Of a stretch of DNA of 60,413 bases, positions 42,231 through 51,409 are shown in pieces. Position 1 is the first letter of the stretch; every line of letters begins with the position of its first letter. Source of the DNA: Streptomyces spiralis (GTDB taxonomy: Bacteria; Actinomycetota; Actinomycetes; Streptomycetales; Streptomycetaceae); assembly GCF_014654675.1 (NCBI RefSeq), contig NZ_BNBC01000049.1, positions 8,782 to 69,194 of the forward strand, in the 5' to 3' direction. The notes beneath the pieces were generated by a model, which was not told the DNA's origin, made no database searches, and worked only from the letters and a program-made list of their open reading frames with translations. The translations under genes and the position numbers were made by a program.

Positions 42231-43427
42231 ATGCCACCCACCCGTTACAGCGGATACCAGTCCTTCTCCTACCTACAGGCCGGAACGGACTACGACGAGT
42301 TCGAGCCCTCACCGGACATCGACCGGCTCCCGGCGTACGACCTCGGCCTGACCGACGAGGAGACGGCACGCACCGAGCGACTGCTCGCCGAGAACGTGGT
42401 GGTTTCGCTGCACGACCACCCGGTGAAGCTGCCCCGCCACGCGCGGACCGAGCTGCTGGACTGGAGCCGCGGAGCGCGGCTGGCCTACGGCTACGAGGGG
42501 CTGAGCCGCTCCGGGCTCGACGCGGTGTTCGACAACCTGGGCTGGGGGGCGTGCGAGTCCCGCAACGGCTGGAAGTGGGACGACGTCATCACCGACCTCG
42601 GGATGCGGTTCTGCGACTTCGCCCACCAGGACTTCGTGATCCGCGCTGAGTCCGTCGACGACATCCGCCGCGCCCACGCCGAAGGGCGCCTCGCCGTCGT
42701 GGCGGGTCTGGAGGGCGCGGCCCTGATCGAGAACGAGATCGACCGGCTCGACGTCCTCTACGGGCTCGGGGTGCGGCAGATCGGAGTCACGTACAGCGAC
42801 GCCAACGCTCTCGGCAGCGGCCTGCGGGAGAAGGGCGACGGCGGGCTCACCGGGCTCGGCCGCAAGGCCGTCCGCCGGATGAACCAACTCGGCATGGCCA
42901 TCGACGTGTCCCACTCCGCAGACCGGACCGCGCTGGAGGTGATCGAGGCGAGCGAGCGCCCGGTCCTCATCACTCACGCCGGGGCACGGGCGGTGTGGGA
43001 CACCCCGCGGATGAAGCCCGACGAGGTGATCCGCGCCTGCGCCGAGTCCGGCGGCGTCATCGGGATCGAGGCCGCCCCCTACACGACCGTGAGCACCGAG
43101 CACCGTGCCCACGGCATCGACTCCGTGATGGACCACTTCCGGTACTGCGTGGACCTGGTCGGGATCGAGCACGTCGCCTTCGGGCCGGACACCTTCTTCG
43201 GCAACCACCTCGACATGCACCACGTGATGAGCCAGAAGTGGGGCGTCGAGGACACCATCCGCTCGGGGCCCGAGTTCGAACCGGTCGAGGCGGTCGCCGG
43301 GCTGGAGAACCCGGGGGAGTGCTTCCGCAACATCACCGGTTGGTTGGTCAAGCACGGTTATCCGGACGACGAGATCGCCGCCGTGATCGGCGGCAACGTC
43401 CTGCGGGTACTGGAGAGGATCTGGTGA
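42231..43427 (+). CDS. M19 (renal dipeptidase-type) metallohydrolase
   Basis: 398-residue zinc TIM-barrel hydrolase of the membrane dipeptidase family, with a 55-residue N-terminal extension and no signal peptide. Metal positions: S-L-H61-D62-H63-P in place of the usual H-x-D, the bridging Glu161 in AGLEGA, His228 in DVSHS and His249 in ITHAGARAV. YGLGVRQIGVTYSDANALG is family-typical. Members hydrolyse dipeptides, beta-lactams or N-acyl amino acids. First gene of the operon with the MHS transporter, M20 remnant and amidase, all coupled by 4-base overlaps. Confidence 0.85.
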   Translation: MPPTRYSGYQSFSYLQAGTDYDEFEPSPDIDRLPAYDLGLTDEETARTERLLAENVVVSLHDHPVKLPRHARTELLDWSRGARLAYGYEGLSRSGLDAVFDNLGWGACESRNGWKWDDVITDLGMRFCDFAHQDFVIRAESVDDIRRAHAEGRLAVVAGLEGAALIENEIDRLDVLYGLGVRQIGVTYSDANALGSGLREKGDGGLTGLGRKAVRRMNQLGMAIDVSHSADRTALEVIEASERPVLITHAGARAVWDTPRMKPDEVIRACAESGGVIGIEAAPYTTVSTEHRAHGIDSVMDHFRYCVDLVGIEHVAFGPDTFFGNHLDMHHVMSQKWGVEDTIRSGPEFEPVEAVAGLENPGECFRNITGWLVKHGYPDDEIAAVIGGNVLRVLERIW

Positions 43428-44713
43428 GCGGGCCCCTGAAGCGCAGCCGGGTCCTGCCCGCCGCGATGGTCGGTCACGGCGTCGAGTCCTACGACTTCGT
43501 CGTCTACGGCGCCTCGGCGACCATCATCGCGAAGCACTTCTTCCCAGCGGGTGATCCCACGCTCGCGATCCTGTCCTCACTCGCCGTCTACGGTCTCGCC
43601 TTCGTGGTGCGCCCGCTGGGCGCCGCGATCTTCGGCAGCATCGGCGACCGGCTCGGCCGGCGCACGGCGCTGTCGACCGTCGTGCTGATCATGGCCGTCT
43701 CCACCGCGGCGATCGCGGTGCTGCCGACGTACGGGTCGGTGGGCGTCCTCGCCCCGATCCTGCTGCTGATCTGCCGGCTGGCGCAGGGGATCTCGATGGG
43801 GGCCGAGTACACGAGTGCCGCGTCGTACGTCATGGAGCAGGCCCCACCCGGTCGACGCGGGACGTGGCTCAGCGCCGTCGGCAGCGCGACCTACGTCGGC
43901 TCGGCGTTGGCCTCCTTCGCACTGCTGGCACTGCGGCTGATCTCCCAGTCGGCCTACGAGGACTGGAGCTGGCGGCTGGCGTTCCTCGCGGGCGGGCTGA
44001 TGGCGCTCGTCGGGCTCTACATGCGGCTCAAGCTGGACGAGACACAGACCTTCCAGGAGCTGGAGTCAGCGGGGGAGAGGGCGTCGCGGCCGATCCGCGA
44101 CACCTTCCGCAACTGGCGGGTCTTCCTGCTGTTGTTCACGATGTTCGCCCTGCTCGCGGTCGTGGTGCACAACCTGCTCGGCTACCTCCCCACTTACCTG
44201 ACGACGACCGGTGGCGTCTCCGCCGACACGGCGCTCGTCTCCGGTGGGGTGGCCCTGCTGGTGTGCGCGGTGCTGTGCCTCCCGGCCGGGATCGCCGCCG
44301 ACCGGGTCGGGCGCAAACCAGTGCTGGTCGTCGGCGTCGGCGTCGCCGTCGTCGGCTCGCTGCCCGCCTACCTGATGGCGGGCGGGGACACCTTGGCGAG
44401 CACGCTGGCCACCCAGATCATCCTCGTGATCCCCGCGGCACTGGTCACGGTGGGCTCCACAGTGGTCGCGGTGGAGCTCGTCACCGCCCGGATCCGGGCC
44501 ACCAGCACGGCACTGGCCTACAACGTCGCCTACGCGATCTTCGGCGGCACCGCCCCGATCCTCGGCGCACTGCTGACCAGGTGGTACGGCCGGCTCGCGC
44601 CGGGTGGGTACATCACCGCACTCGCGGTCGTCGCGCTCGTCGTCCTGGTGGTGGCGCTCCCGGAGACCCGCACACACGCGCGGGCGCAGGCCGTGGAGGA
44701 GGCGCTGCGATGA
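43424..44713 (+). CDS. MFS metabolite:H+ symporter, MHS family
   Basis: 429-residue transporter, about 12 hydrophobic segments: VGHGVESYDFVVYGASATII in segment 1, motif A loop GSIGDRLGRRTALS, GISMGAEYTSAASYVMEQAP, and the second-half loop AADRVGRKPVLV. Starts at GTG 43424 coupled to the dipeptidase stop. It resembles the MHS protein at 26.6 kb in family but the two clusters are separate. Probably imports the amide-bearing substrate of this cluster. Confidence 0.88.
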   Translation: MSGPLKRSRVLPAAMVGHGVESYDFVVYGASATIIAKHFFPAGDPTLAILSSLAVYGLAFVVRPLGAAIFGSIGDRLGRRTALSTVVLIMAVSTAAIAVLPTYGSVGVLAPILLLICRLAQGISMGAEYTSAASYVMEQAPPGRRGTWLSAVGSATYVGSALASFALLALRLISQSAYEDWSWRLAFLAGGLMALVGLYMRLKLDETQTFQELESAGERASRPIRDTFRNWRVFLLLFTMFALLAVVVHNLLGYLPTYLTTTGGVSADTALVSGGVALLVCAVLCLPAGIAADRVGRKPVLVVGVGVAVVGSLPAYLMAGGDTLASTLATQIILVIPAALVTVGSTVVAVELVTARIRATSTALAYNVAYAIFGGTAPILGALLTRWYGRLAPGGYITALAVVALVVLVVALPETRTHARAQAVEEALR

Positions 44714-44841
44714 CGGCGGTGAAGGACCGCCTCGCCGCCGAGTCCCTCGGCCAGACCTTCACCGACCACCCGGACAAGGCCGTCGGCTCCACGGACACGG
44801 CAGAAGTCTTTGCCCGCATGCGCGCCATCCACCCGGTATGA
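44710..44841 (+). pseudogene. M20 amidohydrolase remnant, 43 codons
   Basis: ATG 44710 (ATGA overlap with the transporter stop) to TGA 44841. The C-terminal part, KAVGSTDTAEVFARMRAIHP, matches the metal-site region of M20D amidohydrolases (GSTDMGNVSxxxPAIHP). The first 15 codons may be the original N-terminus. About 350 codons in between are missing, yet the frame and both coupling overlaps survive. Confidence 0.55.
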
Positions 44842-46253
44842 CACCAGCGAGGAGAGAACAGTTGACCTACGACCCCGCAACCTTCGAGCCCCTGCGCTAC
44901 CACAGCGCGACCGCGGCCTTCAAGGACGGCACCGACTCCCCGCGCGACTACCTCGAGCGGTGCCTGGCCACGATCACCGAGCGCGAACCCGTCGTGCGGG
45001 CCTGGGTGGTGCTCAACGAGGAAGGAGCGCGCGAGCAGGCAGACGCCAGCACCGAGCGCTGGCGCCGAGGCGAGCCACTCTCGCCCGTCGACGGCATGCC
45101 GATCGGGATCAAGGACCTGCTGGAGACCCGCGACATGCCCACCCAGATGGGCTGCGCCGCCTTCGCAGGCAACTTCCCCAAGCGCGACAACGCCGCAGTG
45201 TGGGCACTACGCCAAGCCGGCGCGGTCATCCTGGGCAAGACGGTGACCACTGAGCTGGGCGGCCCGGAGCCGAGCCCCACGACCAACCCGTTCGACCCCC
45301 GGCGCACCCCGGGCGGCTCCTCGTCGGGATCCGGCGCCGCCGTCGGCGCTCGCATGGTCCCGGCGGCGATCGCGACCCAGACCGGCGGCTCGCTGATGCG
45401 CCCGGCGAGCTTCAACGGCGTCTGGGGACTCAAACCCTCCCAGGGCGCCATCAACCGCGGCGAGCGCCAGACCGCCAGCATGACCACCCACGGCGTGCAC
45501 GCCGGATCCGCGCAGGACATGTGGCTGGTCGCCGTCGCCATCGCTTCACGCGCGGGCGGCGACCCGGGCAGACCCGCCCTCCACGGCCCTGCCACGCCCC
45601 CACCCGCCCGGGTGCCCGGCACGATCGCACTGATCGAGACCGAGGCCTGGGGGCGGCTGGAACCGTCGAGTCTGCGCGCATTCGAACAGGTCGTCGCCCA
45701 GGTCGAGGCCGCAGGCGTGACGGTGCTGCGCCGCAGCGACGACGCCGTGGTCGAGCGCTTCGAACAGGCCCTGGTCGGGGCGACAGAGATCGGCAGCGGA
45801 ATCCTCGCCTGGGAGCACGCGTGGGCGTTCCGCGACCTCGCGGCGGATCGCCCCGATGACTTCAGCGACCGGGTCAAGCGATTCTTCTTCGACACCGCCG
45901 CGCGGCTTGGGGCCGAAGGCTACGAGGAGGCGCTCCGCGCGCGTGCCGATCTCACAGCCGCCTACGCGCTGCTGGGCGCCCGTGCCGATGCCGTCCTGCT
46001 CCCCACCTCGAGCGGGCCGGCGCCGATCTGGTCCGGGGACGTGCCCGGCGAACCACCGGTCCGCTGGCCCACCGGGGATCCCGGCTTCAACTTCCCGAGC
46101 TCGCTCCTGGGCGCACCCGCGGTGAACGTGCCGCTCATGGCCGTCGACGGCCTGCCCTTCGGCCTGCAGGTCATGGGCCAACCCGGCACGGACGCCCGCA
46201 CCGTCGCGATCGCCCGCTGGATGGGGGAGGACCTCAAGCCGGTCAGCATGTGA
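44838..46253 (+). CDS. Amidase signature family enzyme
   Basis: 471 residues from ATG 44838, or 463 from TTG 44862, which has a better ribosome binding site (GAGGAGAG). Ser-cisSer-Lys amidase: catalytic Lys in VDGMPIGIKDLLETRDMPT, the Gly/Ser-rich signature TPGGSSSGSGAAVGARMVPA and the catalytic Ser in TQTGGSLMRPASFNGVWGLK. Family members hydrolyse amides to acid and ammonia; the substrate is not predictable. Last gene of the IclR-linked operon with the dipeptidase and transporter. Confidence 0.9.
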   Translation: MTPARREQLTYDPATFEPLRYHSATAAFKDGTDSPRDYLERCLATITEREPVVRAWVVLNEEGAREQADASTERWRRGEPLSPVDGMPIGIKDLLETRDMPTQMGCAAFAGNFPKRDNAAVWALRQAGAVILGKTVTTELGGPEPSPTTNPFDPRRTPGGSSSGSGAAVGARMVPAAIATQTGGSLMRPASFNGVWGLKPSQGAINRGERQTASMTTHGVHAGSAQDMWLVAVAIASRAGGDPGRPALHGPATPPPARVPGTIALIETEAWGRLEPSSLRAFEQVVAQVEAAGVTVLRRSDDAVVERFEQALVGATEIGSGILAWEHAWAFRDLAADRPDDFSDRVKRFFFDTAARLGAEGYEEALRARADLTAAYALLGARADAVLLPTSSGPAPIWSGDVPGEPPVRWPTGDPGFNFPSSLLGAPAVNVPLMAVDGLPFGLQVMGQPGTDARTVAIARWMGEDLKPVSM

Positions 46254-46456
46254 GCAGTGCCGCTGCGTCCGAACAGATGCGTAGTCGTGCTGCCGGGGGC
46301 GGCCTCGGCTCCTGACCGCCGGCGAGCGGATCGCCGATGCCCCGCCACAGGTGCCGAAGTGCATCGGAGCGCGTCCTGGTCCGCTGCCTTCCAAGCGGCT
46401 GCGCCTGCCGAGTCGACGTCACCTTGCGGCGTGGTGCGGCACATTCAGTGGAGCGC
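46254..46456. other. 203-base gap without a gene
   Basis: Lies between the amidase stop and the end of the convergent Lrp gene. No hairpin or gene recognised. Confidence 0.4.
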
Positions 46457-46939
46457 TCAGCAGCGGTTCGCGGCACGGCGCAGCAGCGGGGTGAGGCGGT
46501 GCGGCACGAGTTCGCGCATGGCCAGGGCCGTGGTGGTGCGTTCGATGCCGGGAACGGCGAGGATCTGCCCCGCGACGCGGTACAGGTCCTCCGCGTCCGC
46601 GGCGACGACCCGTACGAGCAGGTCGGTCTCCCCGCTGAGCCCGAAGACCTCCACGACCTCCGCGATGCCTGCCAGAGCCTGGGACACCTCGGCCAGCTGA
46701 TGCTGATTGACCTGCGCGGTGACGAACGCGGTCAGCGGGTGGCCCAGCGCTTTCGGGGTGATCCGGCGTTCGAAGGAGCCCAGCGCGCCGCTCTGCTCCA
46801 TCCTGGCCACCCGGGCCTGGACGGTGTTGCGGGACAGCCCCAGCTGCTCGGCCAAGGCGACGACGGTGGCCCGCGGATCGGCCGCCAGGGCGAGCAGGAT
46901 CCGGGCGTCGGTGGCATCGATGGTCCGTTCACTGTTCAT
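46457..46939 (-). CDS. Lrp/AsnC-family regulator
   Basis: 160-residue single-unit Lrp: DATDARILLALAADPRATVV, helix-turn-helix LGLSRNTVQARVARMEQSGA, then the RAM sensor domain with GLSGETDLLVRVVAADAEDL. Divergent from the 2-oxoacid dehydrogenase E1 gene with a palindrome in the 150-base gap. The pairing of an Lrp regulator with a homodimeric E1 mirrors MdeR-MdeB, where MdeR responds to methionine. A direct target is the E1 gene. Confidence 0.9.
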   Translation of the reverse strand: MNSERTIDATDARILLALAADPRATVVALAEQLGLSRNTVQARVARMEQSGALGSFERRITPKALGHPLTAFVTAQVNQHQLAEVSQALAGIAEVVEVFGLSGETDLLVRVVAADAEDLYRVAGQILAVPGIERTTTALAMRELVPHRLTPLLRRAANRC

Positions 46940-46975
46940 GATGCTCGGTCGGCGCCTCTCATACGCTTCGAAATT

Positions 46976-46990
46976 TGAGCAGAATGCTCA
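46976..46990. promoter_or_regulatory. Palindrome between lrp and E1 genes
   Basis: TGAGCAGAATGCTCA: 6-bp perfect arms around GAA, in an AT-rich patch, 36 bases before the Lrp start and 100 bases before the E1 start. Likely Lrp operator. Confidence 0.6.
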
Positions 46991-47089
46991 GCTATAGGAG
47001 TACATATAGTGCATCCGGAGATCCATCCGTCTACTGATGGAGCACAACGTCAATTTCTTCAGAGCATGGTGCATCGCGGAGGTGGTCCT

Positions 47090-49438
47090 GTGACGATCGC
47101 GGAAACAAGGCCGGCCAACGGCAATGACCCGGTCCTTGACCGGGAGGAGGAACTCGCTCTGCTGGAGGCGGTCGAACAGCGGGTGCTGTGGCTGTCCACC
47201 GCGATCATCGACCATGCCAACCGGGTGCGACCGAACCCCTCGGGGCTGAAGGTCGGTGGCCACCAGGCGTCCAGCGCCTCGATGACCTCGATCATGACGG
47301 CCCTGTGGTTCCACGCGCTGACCGCAAACGACCGGGTGTCGGTCAAGCCCCATGCCTCACCGGTGCTGCATGCGATCAACTACCTGCTGGGCGAGCTGGA
47401 CGCGTCTTACCTGACCACCCTGCGCGCCTTCCGGGGCCTGCAAAGCTATCCCAGCCGGTCCAAGGATCCCGACCCGGTCGACTACTCCACGGGCTCGGTC
47501 GGTATCGGCGCCACCGCCCCTGTGTGGGGTGCCCTCGCACGCCGCTACGTGGAGGGCCACTTCGGCGGCGCCGGTACGGGACGCCAGTACTCCCTGCTGG
47601 GCGACGCGGAGCTGGACGAGGGCGCGATCTGGGAAGCGATTCAGGACCCGATGGTGCCGGGCCTGGGTGAGGTGGTGTGGGTCGTCGACCTGAACCGGCA
47701 GTCCCTGGACCGAGTCGTCCCCGGTATCGCCGCGGACAAGCTGCAGGGCATGTTCGCCGCGGCCGGCTGGCAGGTGATCACCCTCAAGTACGGGCATCTC
47801 CTGCAGGAGTTGTTCACCCGGCCGGGCGGCCAGGCCCTGCGCGCCCGTATCGACGCCATGGGCAACCCCGAATACCAGCGCCTGCTGCGCTGCTCCGCCG
47901 ACGAGCTACGCGAACGCCTGCCCGGCGCCGGCTCCACGGGCGGACCGATCGCCGCCCTCATCGAGCCCCTGGACGATGCCTCGCTGCTGTCGGCGCTGCG
48001 CAACCTGGGCGGCCATGACATCGGGGCGCTGATGGACGCGTTCGACGGCGTCGACGACACCCGCCCGACTGTGATCTTCGCGTACACGGTCAAGGGGTAC
48101 GGGCTGCCCACCGAGGGCCACCCCCAAAACCACTCCTCGCTGCTGACCGCCGACCAGATGAGGACACTGGCCGACCGTCTGGGAACGGATCTCGACCGCC
48201 CCTGGGAGGCCTTCGCCGACGGATCGCCGGAAGCAGCCGTGTGCGCGGCGGCTGCCAGGCGGCTGCACCGCCCCGAACACGTATCGGAGCAGCCCCCCGA
48301 GGTCCCCGCCGACCTCGCCCGACCGGCACCGACCGGCACCGGCAACACTCAGCAGGCCCTCGGACGCGTCCTTCTGGACCTCACCCGGCGGGCACCGGAG
48401 GCAGCGGGCCGGATCGTCACCGTCAGCCCGGACGTCAGCTCCTCCACCAACCTCGGCGGCTGGCTCAACAAAGTCGGCGTGTGGTCACCGACCGAACGCA
48501 CCGACTGGTTCGCCGATGACGCCGAGACCATTCTGCACTGGCGGGAGCGGCCGACCGGTCAGCATGTGGAGCTGGGCATCGCGGAGACCAACCTCGTCAG
48601 CCTGCTCGGCGAGCTGGGCGCCACCTGGAGCCGCTGGGGCCAGCCGCTGCTGCCGATCGGCGTCGTCTACGACCCCTTCGTCAACCGGGCTCTGGAGCCG
48701 TGGTCGTTCGGCATTTACGCCGGCGGCCAGTCGATCCTGGTCGGCACCCCGTCTGGCGTCACGCTCGCCCCGGAGGGCGGCGCGCACCAGTCGATCACCA
48801 CACCCTCGCTGGGCATCGAGCAGCCCGGCTGCGTCACCTATGAGCCCGCGTTCGCGATCGACACCGAATGGTGCCTGCTGGCCGCGCTCGGCAACCTCGG
48901 CCGGCCGGACGGGAATTCGACCTACCTGCGGCTGTCCACCCGGCCCGTCGACCAGTCCGCGGCCGCCGTGCCCAGCGACCCGGCCGCCCGCGAACGCCGC
49001 CGCCGACACGTGACAGCCGGGGCCTATCGGCTGCGGCAGCGCGAGAAGCCCGTGGTGACCCTCGCCGCGATGGGCGCGCTGGTCCCCGAGGCCCTGGCCG
49101 CCGCCGACCGGCTCGCCGCCCTCGGCCACGCCGCGGACGTGGTGAGCGTGACCAGCCCGGACCTGCTCTTCCGAGCACTTCAGGCCCGCCGCGGCCTGTC
49201 GGAGGACCCGACCTGGATCCTCGACCAGGTCTTCCCCGCCGACCGAGCCACGCCCCTCGTGACCGTCCTGGACGGCCACCCCCACACTCTCGCCTTCCTC
49301 GGCACGATCCAGAACACGCCCACCACCACCCTCGGCGTGACCCGGTTCGGACAGTCGGGGTCGATCGAGGACGTCTACCGCTACCACGGCATCGACACCG
49401 ACAGCATCGTCGCCGCCGCGCTGGACCTCGTCGACTGA
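47090..49438 (+). CDS. Homodimeric 2-oxoacid dehydrogenase E1, AceE/MdeB-like
   Basis: 782-residue thiamine-diphosphate E1. GTG 47090 was chosen because GGAGGTGG sits 5 bases upstream; a longer frame opens at 47009. The ThDP motif is GDAELDEGAIWEAIQ with VVWVVDLNRQSLD (AceE has GDGEMDE and NxQRLD). The middle domain carries TVKGYGLPTEGHPQNHSSLL, and the transketolase-like part HVELGIAETNLVSLLGELGA and EGGAHQSITTPSLGI. It is shorter than E. coli AceE (887). No E2/E3 genes are nearby, so it would use a shared E2. Context suggests 2-oxobutyrate from methionine; pyruvate is the alternative. Confidence 0.85.
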   Translation: MTIAETRPANGNDPVLDREEELALLEAVEQRVLWLSTAIIDHANRVRPNPSGLKVGGHQASSASMTSIMTALWFHALTANDRVSVKPHASPVLHAINYLLGELDASYLTTLRAFRGLQSYPSRSKDPDPVDYSTGSVGIGATAPVWGALARRYVEGHFGGAGTGRQYSLLGDAELDEGAIWEAIQDPMVPGLGEVVWVVDLNRQSLDRVVPGIAADKLQGMFAAAGWQVITLKYGHLLQELFTRPGGQALRARIDAMGNPEYQRLLRCSADELRERLPGAGSTGGPIAALIEPLDDASLLSALRNLGGHDIGALMDAFDGVDDTRPTVIFAYTVKGYGLPTEGHPQNHSSLLTADQMRTLADRLGTDLDRPWEAFADGSPEAAVCAAAARRLHRPEHVSEQPPEVPADLARPAPTGTGNTQQALGRVLLDLTRRAPEAAGRIVTVSPDVSSSTNLGGWLNKVGVWSPTERTDWFADDAETILHWRERPTGQHVELGIAETNLVSLLGELGATWSRWGQPLLPIGVVYDPFVNRALEPWSFGIYAGGQSILVGTPSGVTLAPEGGAHQSITTPSLGIEQPGCVTYEPAFAIDTEWCLLAALGNLGRPDGNSTYLRLSTRPVDQSAAAVPSDPAARERRRRHVTAGAYRLRQREKPVVTLAAMGALVPEALAAADRLAALGHAADVVSVTSPDLLFRALQARRGLSEDPTWILDQVFPADRATPLVTVLDGHPHTLAFLGTIQNTPTTTLGVTRFGQSGSIEDVYRYHGIDTDSIVAAALDLVD

Positions 49439-49533
49439 AAGAGATCCTTCACATGCCTCTGAACGAACCTGACGGCGGTGGGGGAAAGGCCACGCCCGCG
49501 TCTCCGCACCCGATCCCCTCCCGCCCCTGAGTT

Positions 49534-49582
49534 CCGTCCGGCGGTACGCCCTGTTCTGCCGCAAAGACGTACCGCCGGACGG
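49534..49582 (+). terminator. 15-bp perfect inverted repeat after the E1 gene
   Basis: CCGTCCGGCGGTACG (49534-49548) pairs without mismatch with CGTACCGCCGGACGG (49568-49582), loop 19 bases. It lies 95 bases after the E1 stop. Very stable; no T-run, as usual in Streptomyces. Confidence 0.75.
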
Positions 49583-49970
49583 TTGGCGATGGAGCAGTCC
49601 CACTGCGTCACACCGCCTGGCGGCCGTTCCCCAACCCCGTCCACGGCACGTCATCTGCCCTGACAAGCCAGCCGTGCCGTGCCGTCGGACGGTCTTCCAC
49701 ATCCCCGCCGTCCGCCCTGCGAGGAGGCCGGGCAGACGCAGGCTCTGAATGATGGGACACGCCGTGAAGTCTCTGAGTGGAGTCGAACGAGAGTGGTCCG
49801 GGGCGCGGCCCGTTCCCCCACCGACCGCGCCCTCAACCGGTCGCCCGCTTCTGGCCGCGGGCGGCAGAATCGGAGCGGTCGTCTCCAAACGGCCGACAGG
49901 TCACTCCTGCGCCGACGACCGACCACACGTCCCGTCCGGACCGCGACACCATGACTCCTCCGCGGAGCTC
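49583..49970. other. About 390 bases without a recognisable gene
   Basis: Follows the strong terminator. Short frames on both strands have no family similarity. Confidence 0.4.
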
Positions 49971-50319
49971 GACGGAAACAACCTGACCACCACACCCAGC
50001 GGATGGCTCCTGAAGATCACCATCAGTTCCCCGCCTGCAGTCGCTCACTGGGAGAACCAGTGGCAACTGCTCGGCCCGCTGATGTCCTTCGACCCGGCGT
50101 CCTGCACCTGGAGCACCCTCCTCGGAGCCATCGACCCGGCCGCCCTGAACGTGCTGGAGCGCTGCTTCACATCCGCCCGCGACTACCGCGCCGACGTGCA
50201 AATGGAAGCCGTGCCGGCCCCGACCAGTGGCTCGGCCCTGTCTTCGTCCGGCCCCCGAACGGCACCGCTCCCGTATGGATCGACGTCAGCCACCGTGGTG
50301 TGCTTGGTCCTGCCGCACC
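49971..50319 (+). pseudogene. Unassigned degraded coding sequence
   Basis: A plus-strand frame with protein-like composition (GWLLKITISSPPAVAHWENQ, WSTLLGAIDPAALNVLERCF) appears to continue after a frameshift near 50210 as WLGPVFVRPPNGTAPVWIDV. I do not recognise the family. It runs into a transposase-like piece. Confidence 0.3.
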
Positions 50320-50400
50320 TTGGATGAGCGCCGTCGTCGGCTCTATCTGGCCAGCGAGGCCACCGCGATCGGCCACGGCGGCATCACTCTGGTGGCGGGC
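50320..50400 (+). mobile_element. ISAzo13-like transposase fragment
   Basis: LDERRRRLYLASEATAIGHG followed by GITLVA resembles the N-terminal segment of ISAzo13-type transposases (LRRLYAAAEAxALGHGGI). Only about 27 residues. Bases 50401-50581 after it hold nothing recognised. Confidence 0.4.
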
Positions 50401-50581
50401 CTCCAGTACCAGTACCGCCACCGTCGCATGAGCCCGACCGCTCGGTCCGGGACCGGGAGGTCGCCGTTCGGGTCCGAGTGACACCCTTGGTCCACCGCAG
50501 ACTGCCCGCGGATGGTTCGAAACGGGAAACCCAGCCTGCAGGGCAGGCCGAGGACGCCCAACACGTCCAAGCTGCCTCGCG

Positions 50582-51409
50582 TCAGGTTGCGGCGTGCGGT
50601 ACATGGGGCGCCGCCAGAACGCGCCGTGCTCGTTCCAGTACCGGCTTGTCGATCATGTGGCCGTCAACCGTAGTGACGGACTCTCCGGCGTCGAGGACGG
50701 CGCGTGCCCACTGCAGTTCCCGTGCCGAAGGCGCGAAACCGTCCGCGACGTACGGCAGTTGGTGGGGATGAACGCAGAGTTTGCCAGCAAAGCCCAGCCG
50801 TCGTCCGTGGGCGATGTCGGCGCGCAGTACCTCAGGATCGCGTACGGCGGTGGTGACACCATCGATCGGCGGAGCGATCCCCGCTGCGGCCGAGGCGACG
50901 ACGAGTCGCTGGCGGGCGTAAGCCAGTGCTGTGTGGTCATCATGGGCAACACCGAGTTGTGCGGCCAAGTCGACGTTACCGAAGGCGGCTCGTGCGACGC
51001 CGAAAGCGGCGCACACCTCGTGAACGCGCTCCACGCCGAGAGCTGTCTCGACGAGGGCGACGAGGTCACACCGGCCGGCTGTACGGGCGGCAAGTTCCGA
51101 AAGGATGACGGGGTCTTCGGCTTTGGGCACCATGACTGGGCAGCAGTGTTCGGCAGCCTTCGCGAGGTCCGCTTCCGACCACGGCGTTCCTGGTGCATTG
51201 ATCCGCACGACGGCCCGATTGCCGAGTGCCAGCCAGGCCGTGGCATTCTCTCGGGCGCGCTCCTTGTCGTCGGCGGCCACGGCGTCTTCGAGGTCGATGA
51301 CGACAAGGTCGGCACCGGATGCGACCGCCTTGTCGAAACGGTCGGGCCGGTCTCCCGGCACGAACAGCAGGGTCCTGGCTGCGGCGATGCGGTTGCGCAG
51401 GTCGGTCAT
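50582..51409 (-). CDS. CitE-type CoA-ester lyase, likely citramalyl-CoA lyase
   Basis: 275-residue HpcH/HpaI-family (CitE-like) lyase. RTLLFVPGDRPDRFDKAVAS, DLVVIDLEDAVAADDKERAR (Mg-binding region), VVRINAPGTPW, VMVPKAEDP, LVALVETALGV with the metal Glu, and KLCVHPHQLPYV are all family motifs. Members cleave citramalyl-, malyl- or methylmalyl-CoA. Its ATG overlaps the stop of the MaoC-type hydratase gene; the hydratase/lyase pair is that of itaconate degradation, giving acetyl-CoA and pyruvate. Confidence 0.85.
   Translation of the reverse strand: MTDLRNRIAAARTLLFVPGDRPDRFDKAVASGADLVVIDLEDAVAADDKERARENATAWLALGNRAVVRINAPGTPWSEADLAKAAEHCCPVMVPKAEDPVILSELAARTAGRCDLVALVETALGVERVHEVCAAFGVARAAFGNVDLAAQLGVAHDDHTALAYARQRLVVASAAAGIAPPIDGVTTAVRDPEVLRADIAHGRRLGFAGKLCVHPHQLPYVADGFAPSARELQWARAVLDAGESVTTVDGHMIDKPVLERARRVLAAPHVPHAAT

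Noticed and set aside
47009..47089. Start of the E1 gene at GTG 47009 or ATG 47066
   Set aside because: A strong GGAGGTGG directly precedes GTG 47090 and the upstream codons do not resemble the E1 N-terminus.
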